Of a stretch of DNA of 64,000 nucleotides, positions 11,974 through 23,914 are shown piece after piece. The stretch is from Lichenostomus cassidix (taxonomy: Eukaryota; Chordata; Aves; Passeriformes; Meliphagidae). Made by a program: the position numbers and the translations under genes. Position 1 is the first letter of the stretch; each line of letters begins with the position of its first letter. Location: assembly GCA_008360975.2 (NCBI GenBank), contig CM039202.1, positions 1,861,345 through 1,925,344 of the forward strand, in the 5' to 3' direction. Under the pieces are notes generated by a model. That model made no database searches, was not told the DNA's origin, and was given only the letters and a program-made list of their open reading frames with translations.

Positions 11974-12144
11974 GCTCCAGCTCCAGGCAGAGGTTGGCAC
12001 AGAACTGGTGGAGCTGCTTCACCTCCAGCTTCTGGCTTAGGATTGTTAGAGGTGTTAAAAAGTCTATTAAAAATTAAAAGTCTTAATTGGAAGCACTCAG
12101 CTGGGCAAAGTTCCTTTCCTCAACAAGTGCAGAAAAGCAGGGTG

Positions 12145-12383
12145 TGATTTACAACAAAGGGCTTTTCAATACCTGAATTGATTTACAACAAAGGGCTTTT
12201 CAATACCTGAATTGATTTACAACAAAGGGCTTTTCAATACCTGAATTGATTTACAGCAAAGGGCATTTAAATACCTGAATTGATTTACAACAAAGGGCAT
12301 TTCAATACCTGAATTGATTTACAGCAAAGGGCATTTCAATACCTGAATTGATTTACAGCAAAGGGCATTTCAATACCTGAATA
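12145..12383. repeat. 34-bp minisatellite, seven copies
   Basis: The unit is GATTTACAACAAAGGGCTTT then TCAATACCTGAATT. Copies differ mainly as CAACAA/CAGCAA and GCTTTT/GCATTT. Confidence 0.93.
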
Positions 12384-12423
12384 TGCAAGAGCTCCACCAG
12401 GAGGGTGTTGAAATAACTCCCAA

Positions 12424-12680
12424 ATTAGAATATTCAAATATCAGACCATTAGAACATTCAAATACTAGAACATTCCAATATTAGAACGTTCAACCATTTG
12501 AACATTCCAACATTCTAACATTAGAACATTCAAACAGCAGAATATTCAAATATTAGAACATTCCAATATTAGAACGTTCAAACAGTAGAACATTCCAACA
12601 TTAGAACACTCAAATATCAGAACATTCCAACATTAGAACATTCAAACAGTAGAACATTCCAATATTAGAACATTCCAACT
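12424..12680. repeat. Short AT-rich repeat, unit about 14 bp
   Basis: Variants of ATTAGAACATTC and CAGTAGAACATTCC alternate about 18 times. Confidence 0.85.
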
Positions 12681-13258
12681 CCCCTGAAGAAAGAGAAGGT
12701 GAAAAACTCCCAAAATCTCTCAAGCCAATGACTCAGCTCAGCTCTGTGTCTCACCTTGGGTGAAGAAGGAACTCACAACATCCTCACCCTGCTGTTCAGT
12801 TTTGCATTTCCACTGAAGGAAACCCAAATCTCAACACTTTTAGCCTCACAAACCCTCCCCAGCTCCTTCCTCCACCCTCCACTGAGGGATTTCCACGTGG
12901 AAGAGCAAAGATAGGAAAGCCTGGAGAAGTTGGCTCTGGATTGAAGGAGAATCCTCATCTCCAGGACTGCCAGCAGCACCACACTCTCACCATTAATATT
13001 TTAATATTGGCTGTTTCTCCAAAGCCAAATTGCTGCTTTCAGAGCTGACCAAGTTCTTCCCCGGCATGAATTCATCCCCTTTGATTTCTTGCAGATTATT
13101 TCTTGCAGATAATGATTTATTCTAAGGTTGAGGGTGAGGCACTCGGTGTCTCTCACACGCATGGGATATTCCCTTGCCATGAGTCACGGAGCACATGGAC
13201 CTCTGCATGTGATCCTCAAGTGGCACTGGAAAAGGGGAAAAAACATTAACTCATCCCT
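12681..13258. other. Single-copy spacer
   Basis: No gene or element was recognised. Confidence 0.4.
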
Positions 13259-13259
13259 G

Positions 13260-13795
13260 GAATTATTGGAGAATTGGAGAATTTGAGAATTGGAGAATTC
13301 CAGGGAGATTCTGTACACCCATCAGGTTGATCTGTTCAGCCTTTGTTGTTCAAATGGCAGAAAAGGAAAAAGAAAATTAATTCATCCTCAGAATTGGAGA
13401 ATTCCAGTGAGAATCTGCACATCCATTGGGTTGATCTCTTCATCCTTTGTGATTATTGTTAAATTGTTATATTTTGTAATTCTTGTTCAAATGGCAGAGG
13501 CAGAAAAGGAAAAATAAAATTAATTCATCCTCAGAATTGGAGAATTCCAGGGAGAATGTGCACACCCATCGGGTTGATCTCTTCATCCTTTGTTATTATT
13601 GCTAAATTGTTATATTTTGTAATTATTGTTCAAATGGCAGAGGCAGAAATGGAAAAATAAAATTAATTCATCCCTCGGAATTGGAGAATTCCAGGGAGAA
13701 TCTGCACATCCATCGGGTTGATCTCTTCATCCTTTGTTATCATTGCTAAATTGTTATATTTTGTAATTTTGTTCAGATGGCAGAGGCAGAAATGG
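13260..13795. repeat. Tandem repeat, unit about 145 bp, four copies
   Basis: GAATTCCAGGGAGA-like starts lie at about 13296, 13397, 13542 and 13688. The first unit is shorter by about 45 bases, lacking the TTGTTATATTTTGTAAT segment. Confidence 0.9.
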
Positions 13796-14106
13796 AATCA
13801 CCTATGAAATGCCCAAGTTCAGCTTTCCCTTCCAAGCAAGGCGGAGATCAGCTGGAAATCCTTGGGGAAAAAGCTGAAATGTTTCTTTTCCTGAAAAGCA
13901 TCTCATGATTGGAGGTATTCCATAGGATCGTGGAATGGCTATCAACTAATTTAGGAGAAATCCCAGAAGCTTCAACCCCACACATTTAAAAAAAAAAAAA
14001 ATTCAATTTTTTCAATCCCAAAAGTCATTTGTTGACAGTTATTCAAGGCATGTCTCAACCTCGCTCAGACAAGGGTTGCCCTGGGTGTCCCTGGATCTCT
14101 CCAGGC

Positions 14107-14265
14107 TGAATTTTGGGATGGATGGTTGTGATTCCTGGCAGAGAGGGAAATGAGAAACAGCTCCTGCTCAGTCTGCAGCAGTTCTTCAAATCCATAATGC
14201 AAACCAAGGCAACAAATGGCTCAGTTTGCAGACACTGCTGAGTGGAAGCAGTTGGAGATTCCTTC
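14107..14265. repeat. Dispersed duplicate of 10517-10676
   Basis: TTTTGGGATGGATGGTTGTG through GCAGTTGGAGATTCCTT matches with only a few differences over about 155 bases. The distance between copies is about 3.6 kb. It contains no CR1 signature and may be an unclassified interspersed repeat. Confidence 0.85.
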
Positions 14266-14608
14266 CAGTTAGATATTTGCTGCAGTTGGATATTTCTCTG
14301 CAGTTGGATATTTCCCTGCAGTTGGATATTTCCCTGCAGCTGGATATTCCCTACAATTGGATATTTCCCTGCAGCTGGATATTCCCTGCAGTTAAATATT
14401 TATCTGCAGTTGGATATTTCCCTCCCATTGGATAAATCTTTCCCTGCAGTTGGATATTCCCTACAATTGGATATTCCCTGCAGTTGGATATTTCCCTACA
14501 GTTGGATAAATATTTCCCTACAGTTGGATATTCTCTGCAGTTGGATATTTCCCTACAATTGGATATTCCCTGCAATTGGATATTCCCTCCAGTTGGATAT
14601 TCCCTGCT
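14262..14608. repeat. 16-18-bp minisatellite
   Basis: Units TTGGATATTTCCCTGCAG and the shorter TTGGATATTCCCTGCAG repeat about 20 times. It begins at the exact end of the dispersed duplicate. Confidence 0.93.
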
Positions 14609-14854
14609 CAAAGACAAGTGCTGCTGCTGCTATTTAAACCTGAGGAGCTGAAAAGCTGATTCCATTTCCACTGAGGGAAAAAACCAGGAGCTGTAATGAC
14701 CCTAATACAGCTCTAAGCAGATCTATATGTTTTTAACTCTGTTTTCCCCCATTTTTTCCCTTTCAAATGACCATTCCATGAGCTGCTGGGGTGTTTGTTT
14801 GTCCCAGAGAAGAAAGTGGGTGTCGAATGGAGGAACAGCCAGAGATCATTCCCT

Positions 14855-15335
14855 GAATTCTCCCTTTCTTTCTGCACCCCAACATTTATCCTTCCCCATC
14901 CCAGCCAAAGCAAATCGAGCAACTCCACACTGGGATTTGATGCTGAAGCACTGGGAAGGATCCCAATAATCATTACTGAATTCTCCCTTTCTTTCTGCAC
15001 CCCAACATTTATCCTTCCCCATCCCAGCCAAAGCAAATCGAGCAGCTCCATGGTGGGATTTGATGCTGAAGCACTGGGAAGGATCCCACAATACACGAAT
15101 TCTCCCTTTCTTTCTGCACCCCAACATTTATCCTTCCCCATCCCAGCCAAAGCAAATCGAGCAGCTCCATGGTGGGATTTGATGCTGAAGCACTGGGAAG
15201 GATCCCAATAATCATTACTGAATTCTCCCTTTCTTTCTGCACCCCAACATTTATCCTTCCCCATCCCAGCCAAAGCAAATCGAGCAGCTCCATGGTGGGA
15301 TTTGATGCTGAAGCACTGGGAAGGATCCCAATAAT
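14855..15335. repeat. 119-123-bp tandem repeat, four copies
   Basis: GAATTCTCCCTTTCTTTCTG begins at 14855, 14978, 15097 and 15220. The copies are almost identical, the first lacking the CATGGTGG variant. Open frames over it on both strands are repeat artefacts. Confidence 0.95.
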
Positions 15336-15896
15336 CAGTGGGAAGAGGGAATGATTCCCAGTTTGGCTCCTGAGCCATCAGTTCGGGATGTTCTGTCCCT
15401 CCCAGTGCAATTACAACCAGACAAGGACGTTGGTGACAATTCCCAGAATGCCAGCCTGGGCTGGAAAAGTGCTCTGGGATCATCAGTGCTCCATCCCACT
15501 GAACTCATCCCCCATTAACTTATCTCTTCATTCCCAACAAGCTCAGAATTATTCCCTGGGATGATCACCCATCTCCTTATCAGCTGCAGGTGAAAATTCA
15601 CCTCCAGGAGTTTCTAACTCAATAACCCCAAATCCTTGCTGAGCTCTGGCGGCTCTGCTGGCCTCAGTCCCTGTCACACCATCAGCTCCTCTGGGGACAA
15701 TTCGTTCCAGATTGCCTTAATTAGTTTCTCCTGGCTCTCCCTGCCCGCTAACGAAGCTGCAATCACGTCTGCCAGGCGCGGCAGGAGGGTGGCTGCTCTG
15801 TGTCACCAGACATCCTGATCATGCCTGGCTGATCCCTGACTCCAAGGTGTAATTTGGGGATCAAATGGCAGCCCAGACCTGAAACCCCATGATGCC
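15336..15896. other. Single-copy spacer, candidate conserved element at 15590-15830
   Basis: The sequence is non-repetitive, with a homeodomain-type TTAATTAG at about 15718 and CpGs around 15740-15785. No coding frame with splice sites is seen. Confidence 0.35.
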
Positions 15897-16650
15897 TGAT
15901 GGGTTTTTTTGTCGTTTTTCATTATGCTTTTATACTCTCTTTATATATCCTTTTACCCTTCCCCATTCCTGTGCTTTTCACTCCCTATATTTTAGTCCCA
16001 CATGTTTATAACCCTCAACCCTACATGTTCATAAACCTTAACCCTACATGTTTATAACCCTTAACCCTACATGTTTATAACCCTCAACCCACACAAACCC
16101 CAACCCACAACACCCAACCCACACAAAACCAACCCACATGTCTATCACCCTTAACCCTACATGTGTATAACCCTCAACCCTACATGTTTATAACCCTCAA
16201 CCCTACATGTTTATAACCCTTAACCCTACATGTTTATAACCCTCAACCCTACATGTTCATAACCCTCAACCCTACATGTTTATCACCCTAGAACCCCACA
16301 TGTTTATAACCCTAGTACCCTCACCCTGCTCAGAATTCTTTGGGGAAGACAAAACAATCCCCACAATCTCAAGAACATGAGGCACCAACCTTGAGCAGAG
16401 CCTCATCCCTGAGACATGTTTTTGTAAACTAAGTTGTAACCTTTTTGGGGGAAGTAATTTTAATAAGGGGGCAATTACTTCATTTGTTAGACTTCTAATT
16501 GGAGACTTTTGGATAGGGATGCTAATCTAGGCTGTCCATAAATTCTATATGGGAATATCGTCGCTCTCTTGGGTCAGTGTGCAGCTGGGATCCTATTAAA
16601 CCAAGGAAATACCCTTTTCGTATTTTCTGCATCTCAGAATTTTTACCAGT
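15897..16650 (+). mobile_element. LTR-like element with an internal telomere-like repeat
   Basis: It begins TGATGGGTTTTTTTGTC, resembling the sequence at 62412. After the CCCTAA-like repeat it has LTR-type features: TCTATATGGG, GGTCAGTGTGCAGCTGGGA, CCTATTAAA and a closing TTTTTACCA. No target-site duplication could be confirmed, so boundaries and family are uncertain. Confidence 0.4.
15997..16320. repeat. Telomere-like minisatellite, unit about 23 bp
   Basis: Units such as ACATGTTTATAACCCTCAAC repeat about 13 times. Many contain AACCCTTAACCCTA, two or three near-telomeric CCCTAA/CCCTCA hexamers joined to ACATGTTTAT. Confidence 0.88.
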
Positions 16651-17204
16651 GATAAGGCATCACCCAGAGCTGCTGTGAGCACTGCCAGGGCTGGAGGGGC
16701 TGCAGGAGCTCAGAGCTGCCTGGAGACAGAACTGCTGGTGAGCTCTCTGTGAGCTCTCTGCTCAGCAGGGCTGGCAGCTGGCAGGGAGCACAAATCCTGG
16801 AGAATCAACCCTCCCAGCCCAGGAAAACTGGGATTGTTCTCTTTCCAGACCCTCCATGTCCCCTGGGGATTCAAAGCACACCCCACTGGTGTCCCCAGGA
16901 TCCCAAGGACATCTCAGCACCAAACTTTCAGCGCTGGCAGCCAGGGCTGGGGTTTGGACCAACACAGGAAGAGTTTCCCAATGGGAATTTTATTATGGGA
17001 ATATTAATAAACCTGCAGCTCATTAATATTGTGGTGCCTCTCCCCTGTCCTGCCCACCTCAGTGACCCTGGCTGGTGACCTCTGCCCTCTGTCACAGCTC
17101 CCTGATGATGTCTTGGGGATATTTATCAACAATTCTAAAGAGCCAGAAGTGTGTTTGGAGCAGCCTGGGGCTCTGCACATTCCTAAATATAATAAATAAT
17201 CCTC
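16651..17204. other. Single-copy spacer
   Basis: There is no gene. Short CTGCAGGAGCTCAGAGCTG-type phrases occur. The right end merges into the 300-bp repeat. Confidence 0.4.
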
Positions 17205-18060
17205 TCTATATGTTTGTTTATAGCCTGACTTCAAAGCAGCTGATGATGAACTTCACTCAACTTCCCAGCAAACAGGAAAATGATGGAGAGCATCCTGATT
17301 TCCTGGGAATTCCCTGGGAGCACAGCTCAGGTTTGAACCCTAGAATCTGTGAACAGGAGCAAAAATCCTGCTGGTCAGGAGGGGATTGGGGCTGAGTTAA
17401 ACCCACACAGCTTGTCTGTGCACTGTGTGGGTTTGAAAAATAGGAGAAAATTACAAAACAATCATCTCAGGAGCCTCTTTTCCTCCTATATGTTTGTTCA
17501 TACTCTGACTTCAAAGCAGCTCTCGATGAACTTTGCTAAACTTCCCAGCAAACAGGAAAATGATGGAGAGCATCCTGATCCCTGCTCAGTGAAAGCTCCA
17601 GGAGTTCCCTGGGAGCTCAGCTCAGGTTTGAACCCCAAACCCCAATCTATGATCAAGAACAAAATTTCTGCTGGTCAGGAGGGGATTTGGGCTGAGCTAA
17701 ACCCACACAGCTTGTCTGTGCACTGTGTGGGTTTGAAAAATAGGAGAAAATTACAAAACAATCATCTCAGGAGCCTCTTTTCCTCCTATATGTTTGTTCA
17801 TACTCTGACTTCAAAGCAGCTCTCGATGAACTTTGCTAAACTTCCCAGCAAACAGGAAAATGATGGAGAGCATCCTGATCCCTGCTCAGTGAAAACACCA
17901 GGAATTCCCTGGGAGCACAGCTCAGGTTTGAACCCTAGAATCTGTGAACAGGAGCAAAAATCCTGCTGGTCAGGAGGGGACTGGGGCTGAATTAAATCCA
18001 CACAGCTTGTCTGTGCACTGTGTGGGTTTGAAAAATAGGAGAAGATTACCAAACAACCAT
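17205..18060. repeat. Tandem repeat of 300 bp, nearly three copies
   Basis: CACACAGCTTGTCTGTGCAC lies at 17403, 17703 and about 18000. The middle copies are almost identical over 300 bases, while the first and last are diverged at their outer ends. Confidence 0.93.
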
Positions 18061-18857
18061 CACAGGAGCCTCTCTTCCTCCCCTGGCTGCTGCTGGGATG
18101 AATAATGCCGTGGAAGAGGAGTGGGCGAAGCATGGCGAGCTGACGTTGGTGATTATAAACAACAACAGGACGCAAAGGGAAGAGCTCTTGGGTCATTTTT
18201 CCCATTAAAAAACCACTTGGTATTTCAAAGGAATCTGCCGGGGAAAGGCTTGGTTGAAAGTTCCACGGATGGAGCTGCAAATTGCCTCATTTATTAATCA
18301 TTTTTGAAAGTGGTGGTGGGAAGGGGACTCAGGGCAGGGGTTTTACTGGGGTTTTACTTGGGTTTTACTCAGGGTTTTAGTCTGGTTTTACTCTCTGTGC
18401 TGCTCATCCCAGGCTCTGGAATGCTGCCTTTTCTCCTGACATCCTGGCAAAGGCTGGATGCAGTTTCGGGGGTCAAGCCCTGCTCTGGAGCTGCGTGAAT
18501 TCGCATTTTCCAAGAGAGGAAAATCCTCGTTAACCTCGGGAACACTCCGGGAATGTTCACTCCGGAGGGATGGGATTGGCTGTTTGTTTATCCGAGGCTT
18601 TGGGGAAATGCCGATGGTAAAACAAACATCTGGATTGGGGAACAGAAGGAGCCAGACGGAGCCTGGAGTGGGCTGGAGGCACCAATCCCGCAGGAAAAGG
18701 GGCCAAGGAAAATCTGATCCACCAGCAATTCCCAAAGGCCAGGGGTTGAGGTGACCTGGAACTGGCTGCTCCCTTTGGGAAGACGCCTGGAGCTCTGTGA
18801 CACACAGCTCTGGAACAAGCTGGGGAGCCTCTGGGGTGGAGAACATCCTCATCCCCA
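18061..18857. other. Single-copy spacer
   Basis: The part 18100-18280 has several CpGs and little repetition, including GTGATTATAAACAACAACAG. It may be regulatory. The open frames show no known domain. Confidence 0.4.
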
Positions 18858-20065
18858 GTCCAGAGGTGGGGATATTGGGGATTTTGGGCAGAATTCCGGC
18901 AGAATTCCCAAAAATCCTTGTCTCCCCAGTGATTTAACCTAAAAACTCCTGAATCCACAGGTGGGGATAGTGAGGATTTTGGGCAGAATTCCCAAAAATC
19001 CTTGTCTCCCCTAATTTAACCTAAACACTCCTGAATCCAGAGGTGAGGATATAAGATTTTTGGCAGAATTCCCAAAACTCCATGTCTTTCCGTGATTTAA
19101 CCTAAACAATCCTGAATCCAGAGGTAAAGAGATTTGGCAGAATTCCCAAAAATCCTTTTCTCCCCAGTAATTTAACCTAAACACTCCTGAATCCAGAGGT
19201 GGGGATAGTGAGGATTTTGGCAGAATTCCCACAACTCCTTGTCTCTCCAGTGATTTAACCTAAACACTCCTGAATCCACAGGTGGGAATAATAAAGATTT
19301 TTGGCAGAATTCCCACAACTCCCCAACGATTTAACCTAAACATTCCTGAATCCAGAAGTAAAGATTTTTGGCAGAATTCCCACAACTGCCCAATAATTTA
19401 ACCTAAACACTCCTGAATCCCCAGGTGGGAATAATAAGGATTTTTGGCCAAATTCCCACAACTCCCCAACAATTTAACCTAAACATTCCTGAATCCAGAA
19501 GTAAAGATTTTTGGCAGAATTCCCACAACTCCCCAATGATTTAACCTAAACACTCCTGAATCCACAGGTGGGAATAATAAAGATTTTTGGCCGAATTCCC
19601 ACAACTCCCCAATGATTTAACCTAAACACTCCTGAATCCCCAGGTGGGAACAATAAGGATTTTTGGCAGAATTCCCACAACTCCCCAATGATTTAACCTA
19701 AACACTCCTGAATCCAGAGATGGGGATATTAAAGATTTTTGGCCGAATTCCCACAACTCCCCAACGATTAACCTAAACACTCCTGAATCCCCAGGTGGGA
19801 ATAATAAGGATTTTTGGCCAAATTCCCACAACTCCCCAACGATTTAACCTAAACATTCCTGAATCCAGAAATAAAGATTTTTGGCAGAATTCCCACAACT
19901 GCCCAATAATTTAACCTAAACACTCCTGAATCCAGAAGTAAAGAGATTTGGCAGAATTCCCACAACTCCCCAGTGATTTAACCTAAACACTCCTGAATCC
20001 AGAGATGGGGATATTAAAGATTTTTGGCCAAATTCCCACAACTCCCCAGCGATTTAACCCAACCA
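18858..20065. repeat. 67-80-bp tandem repeat, about 16 copies
   Basis: The core GATTTAACCTAAACACTCCT is followed by GAATCCAGAGGT, a variable AATAAAGATTTTTGGC part and AGAATTCCCACAACTCCCCA. CpG sites vary between copies (GGCCGAATT/GGCCAAATT; CAACGATT/CAATGATT), a decay pattern. Confidence 0.93.
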
Positions 20066-20660
20066 TTCCAGGTGCTGCAATGGGAAAAGCTCTGCCAGCA
20101 GGTTTGGAGGGACCAGCAGGAAATTCCTCTGCCATCAGCCCTGCAATGAGGTGCTGCAGGACGTGGAAAAGGATGTTCTGCAGGAGCTCAGGAACTGCAG
20201 ATCCGTCAGGAATCTCCTGCCAGTGATCTGTGGAAAAGATTGCAGGGCGGAGTGGAGCTTTTCCAGGCTCTGGGATGTTCATCCCACTCAGCACAGTGGG
20301 GTTTGCTTTTCCCTCTTCCCCTGGATGATGGATTCTGCATCCAGGAGGAACTGGGAATTTAACTGATAACATCCCATAATCCTGGATAATCCCATTCTCT
20401 GATTAACAGGCAGTGGGGAAAGTCAGAGAGAAATTGAGGTTTCAAAAATTAAGAACAAAAATTAGGGGCAAAGTTATGGAAATGGTCCAAATCTCATCCA
20501 TTCCCTGCCAGGGAAAATCCCTCCAGGGCACCAAATTCTCCCTCCAGGACACCAAATCCTCCTGAAAGATTCAAACAAAACCTAAAATGAGCATTTAATG
20601 CCTGAAACTCCTGATGTCCCACAGCCAGCACTTCAATAACCAGCCCAGGGCACCACAGTT
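20066..20660. other. Single-copy spacer
   Basis: No gene or mobile element was recognised. A CTGCAGGA-type phrase recurs at 20152-20190. Confidence 0.4.
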
Positions 20661-20832
20661 GAGAAGATGACCCCAAAAAGGGGCTGAGATTTCCCCAAAT
20701 CCGGAGATCTGAATGCCCTGTGCTTCCCAGATGATCCCAAAAAGGTGCTGAGATTTCCCCCAAATCCAGAGATCTGAATTCCCAGATGATCCCCAAAAAG
20801 GCACTGAGATTTCCCCCAAACCCAGAGAGAAT
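20661..20832. repeat. Three copies of a 50-70-bp repeat
   Basis: Each copy has GATGATCCCAAAAAGG, then GCTGAGATTTCCCC and CAGAGATCTGAAT. Confidence 0.85.
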
Positions 20833-21982
20833 CCCCTCTGCTTCCCAGGGTGTGTTTTGCTGCTGCCAAAAATAAAAAGAAAAGGGTTCAGGGCAGCCAA
20901 ATGCTTTGTTCACTTGTGCTTTGGGGTTATTTTTAGAGCCCTGAGCTCCTTTGAGCTGGAATTAAATGTCACTGGTAATTAGCTAAGAGAGAACAGCAGC
21001 TGTAGGGCAGCAAATGAACAAACACAGGCTGGATCAGCAATGAATGGAAAGATTTTTGCCTTTTTCAGGGATTGTTTTTCTTTAAGGTCAACTTTTTCTG
21101 CTCCTTTTCCAGGAGAGGAGCTTTAAAAGGTGAATTAATTGTTGTGATTTTCCTTTTCTGCTCCTCATTTCTCACCCCAGAGGGAGAAGAAAAAATGCAA
21201 AGTGGATCTAAAATAAATCACAACAACTCCACACCAAAACTCCTTTTTAACCTCCAGTAAATGGTTTAAAATCCCAGAGCAGAGCAGCTCCAAAATCCAA
21301 TTTACAACTTCCCTTCCTCCCAGCCAAAGGAAGTGGGGAATTCTTCAAAAGCTCCATTTTGCTGAATATTTCAGCTCATCTCGGGACAAATCACAGGAGG
21401 TGATTTGGACTGGAAATTGGCTGAGCTCTGCTTTGGATTGCAGTTGCACGGAGAAGTGATTTGGGAAAGGTTGAAAAGGGAGGATGGGAATGCTAAAAAT
21501 AGAAATATTCATCCCAAGATTTGAACATATCCTTCTATATGTCATTAATGGTTATATCAGGTAAGGAATTGCCTCAATATTTGAAATTAATTGATCAATT
21601 TTTAGCATTTCTTTAACTCCACAAACCCTCAGCAGTCAAAACAAGCACTGAGGATCACAAAAGTGTAACACAAATTGCATTTTTTTGTATTTAAAATACA
21701 AATGTTAAAGGATTTAAAGGCTCTGGCTGGGTCCAGGAGCAGCCTGAGAGGGAAGGAGAATAAATCCAGAGCAAATCAGACAATCCCAGAGGAACAGAAT
21801 TCCTTCCCCTGGATTTGGACCTTCCGGGGCTGAGGGGCTTTGAAGGAGAGTTTGGTTTCAGAATTGGAGTTGGATTGAATTCCGTGGTGGGACAGCACCT
21901 GGTGACACCTTCCTGTGAGCCTCTGCGCCCTGCAGGGGCAGGATTAGCACTTCCCCAAGGAATCTCCTGAAAACTGACATTC
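20833..21982. other. Single-copy spacer
   Basis: There is no exon. Homeodomain-type AATTAGC (about 20977) and GAATTAATTG (about 21133) occur in low-repeat sequence. Confidence 0.4.
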
Positions 21983-22308
21983 CAGACCCCAAATCTGGGA
22001 TTCCAAACCCCAAATCTGGGATTCCAAATCTGAGATTCCAAACCCCAAATCCGAGATTCCAAACCCCAAATCCGAGATTCCAAACCCCAAATCCGAGATT
22101 CCAAACCCCAAATCCCAGATTCCAAACCCCAATTCTGGGATTCCAAACCCCAAATCCAAGATTCCAAACCCCAAATCCCAGATTCCAAACCCCAAATCTG
22201 AGATTCCAAACCCCCAAATCAGAGATTCCAAACCCCAATTCTGAGATTCCAAACCCCAAATCCGAAATTCCAAACCCCAAATCTGAGATTCCAAACCCCA
22301 AATCTGTG
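21983..22308. repeat. 21-bp minisatellite, about 16 copies
   Basis: The unit is GATTCCAAACCCCAAATCTG or near variants. The period is a multiple of three and gives long open frames in all minus-strand phases. Confidence 0.93.
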
Positions 22309-22430
22309 TTTTCACCTAGAAAAGACAGGGGAACGTTTATAAACGTGGATGAGGTGACTCAGATTCATAAAAATTAAAGAGAGAGATTCCAACCTTGTGA
22401 ACACAAAGGGGTTTGATTGAATCAAACAGT

Positions 22431-23080
22431 GAGAGAATGAGAGAATGAGAGAAAGAATGAGAGAATGAGAGAATGGAAGAATGAAAGAATGAGAGAATGA
22501 GAGAATGGAAGAATGAGAGAATAAAAGAATGAGAGAATGAGAGAATGAGAGAATGAGAAATCAGAGAATGGAAGAATGAAAGAATGAGAGAATGAGAGAA
22601 TGAGAGAATGAAAGAATGAGAGTGAGTGAATGAGAGATGAGAGAATGAGAGAATGAGAAAATGAAAAAATGAGAGAATGAAGGAATGAGAAAATGAGAGA
22701 ATGAGAGAATGGGAGAATGAGAAAATGAGAGAATGAGAGAATGAAAGAATGAAAGAATGAGAGAGATGAGAAAATGAGAGAATGAGAGAATGAGAGAATG
22801 AGAGAATCAGAGAATGAGAGAATCAGAGAATGAGAGAATGAGAGGAGAGAATGAGAGAATGAGAGAATGAGAGAATGAGAGAGTTAAAGAATGAAAGAAT
22901 TAAAGAATGAGAGAATGAAAGAATGAGAGAATGAAAGAATGAGAGAGTTAAAGAATGAAAGAATGAGAGGATGAGAGAATGAGAATGAGAGAATGAGAGA
23001 ATGAGAGAATCAGAGAATCAGAGAATGAGCGAATTCCAGAATCCCAGAATCCCAGAATCCCAGAATTCCAGAATCCCAGA
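22431..23080. repeat. 8-bp GAGAATGA array grading into a CR1 tail
   Basis: About 75 units of GAGAATGA/GAAAGAATGA change near 23010 to GAGAATCA, then to AGAATCCC. The array then joins AGAATGGTTTTGGTTGGAAA, the reverse CR1 3' end. Confidence 0.9.
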
Positions 23081-23185
23081 ATGGTTTTGGTTGGAAAGGA
23101 CCTTAAAAATCATCCCATCCCCACCCCTTCTGCCATCCCAGGCTGCTCCCAGCCCTGCCCAAGCTGCCCTTGGACACCTCCAGCA
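23074..23185 (-). mobile_element. CR1 3' end, minus strand
   Basis: GGTTGGAAAGGACCTTAAAA, then CCATCCCAGGCTGCTCCCAG, with about 110 bases retained. Confidence 0.85.
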
Positions 23186-23612
23186 CCATAATTACCATTA
23201 TCCCATTGTTTTTAAGGGATTCTAGGATGTTCTGTTACTTTCTGCACGAGTTTCAAACCCTCCTCACTTCCAGGAAAAAAAACCATCCCCAAAATCCCCA
23301 TTTTTCCCAAAAGCAGGCGATTTCACGCCGTTATTAACGGGCAATGAAAACCAACTTTTCATCAGGGAAAACCAACTTTTCCCATCAGCTGGTGCTAAAA
23401 ATAAATCCCACGAATCTCATTCCTGAAAGGTCTGCCCGGAGCAGTTTCCTGGCAGATCCTGCAGCAATCCTGACCAACAAATTTAGATTCAAGCTGGACC
23501 TAGGCTAGGCCTAATCTAAAACTGATGGGCAGCTTGGTTTTCGCTTTTATTTTTGCTTTATTTTTAGTTCAACCTCGGCATTTGGCATCAAGGAATGCGA
23601 ATGTCAGCGCTG
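23186..23612. other. Single-copy spacer
   Basis: It contains a doubled ACCAACTTTTC phrase near 23350 and a small palindromic CCTAGGCTAGGCC near 23500. No gene. Confidence 0.4.
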
Positions 23613-23872
23613 GAGGAGAAAAAAGGGAAACAAGGGAAAAAAGGGAAAAATGGGAAAAAAGGGAAAAAAGAGAAAAAAGGGAAGAAAGGGAAAAAAGGGA
23701 AAAAGGGAAAAAAGGGAAAAAGGGAAAAAAGGGAAAAAAAGGGAAAAAACGAAAAAAGGGAAAAATGGGAAAAAAGGGAAAAAAGAGAAAAAAGGGAAGA
23801 AAGGGAAAAAAGGGAAGAAAGGGAAAAAAGGGAAGAAAGGAAAAAAAGGGAAAAAGGGAGAGAGGCAGAAAG
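23613..23872. repeat. Polypurine AAAGGGAAA array
   Basis: Units of 9-12 bases (AAAAAAGGG and AAGAAAGGG) give about 260 bases almost without pyrimidine on the + strand. Confidence 0.93.
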
Positions 23873-23914
23873 AGCAACTTGGTGGAAAATGAAAGACCAG
23901 TGTGACTCCAGAAT

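Noticed and set aside
15997..16320. A true chromosome end
   Set aside because: The CCCTAA-like hexamers are degenerate, mixed with ACATGTTTAT, short, and flanked on both sides by other sequence.
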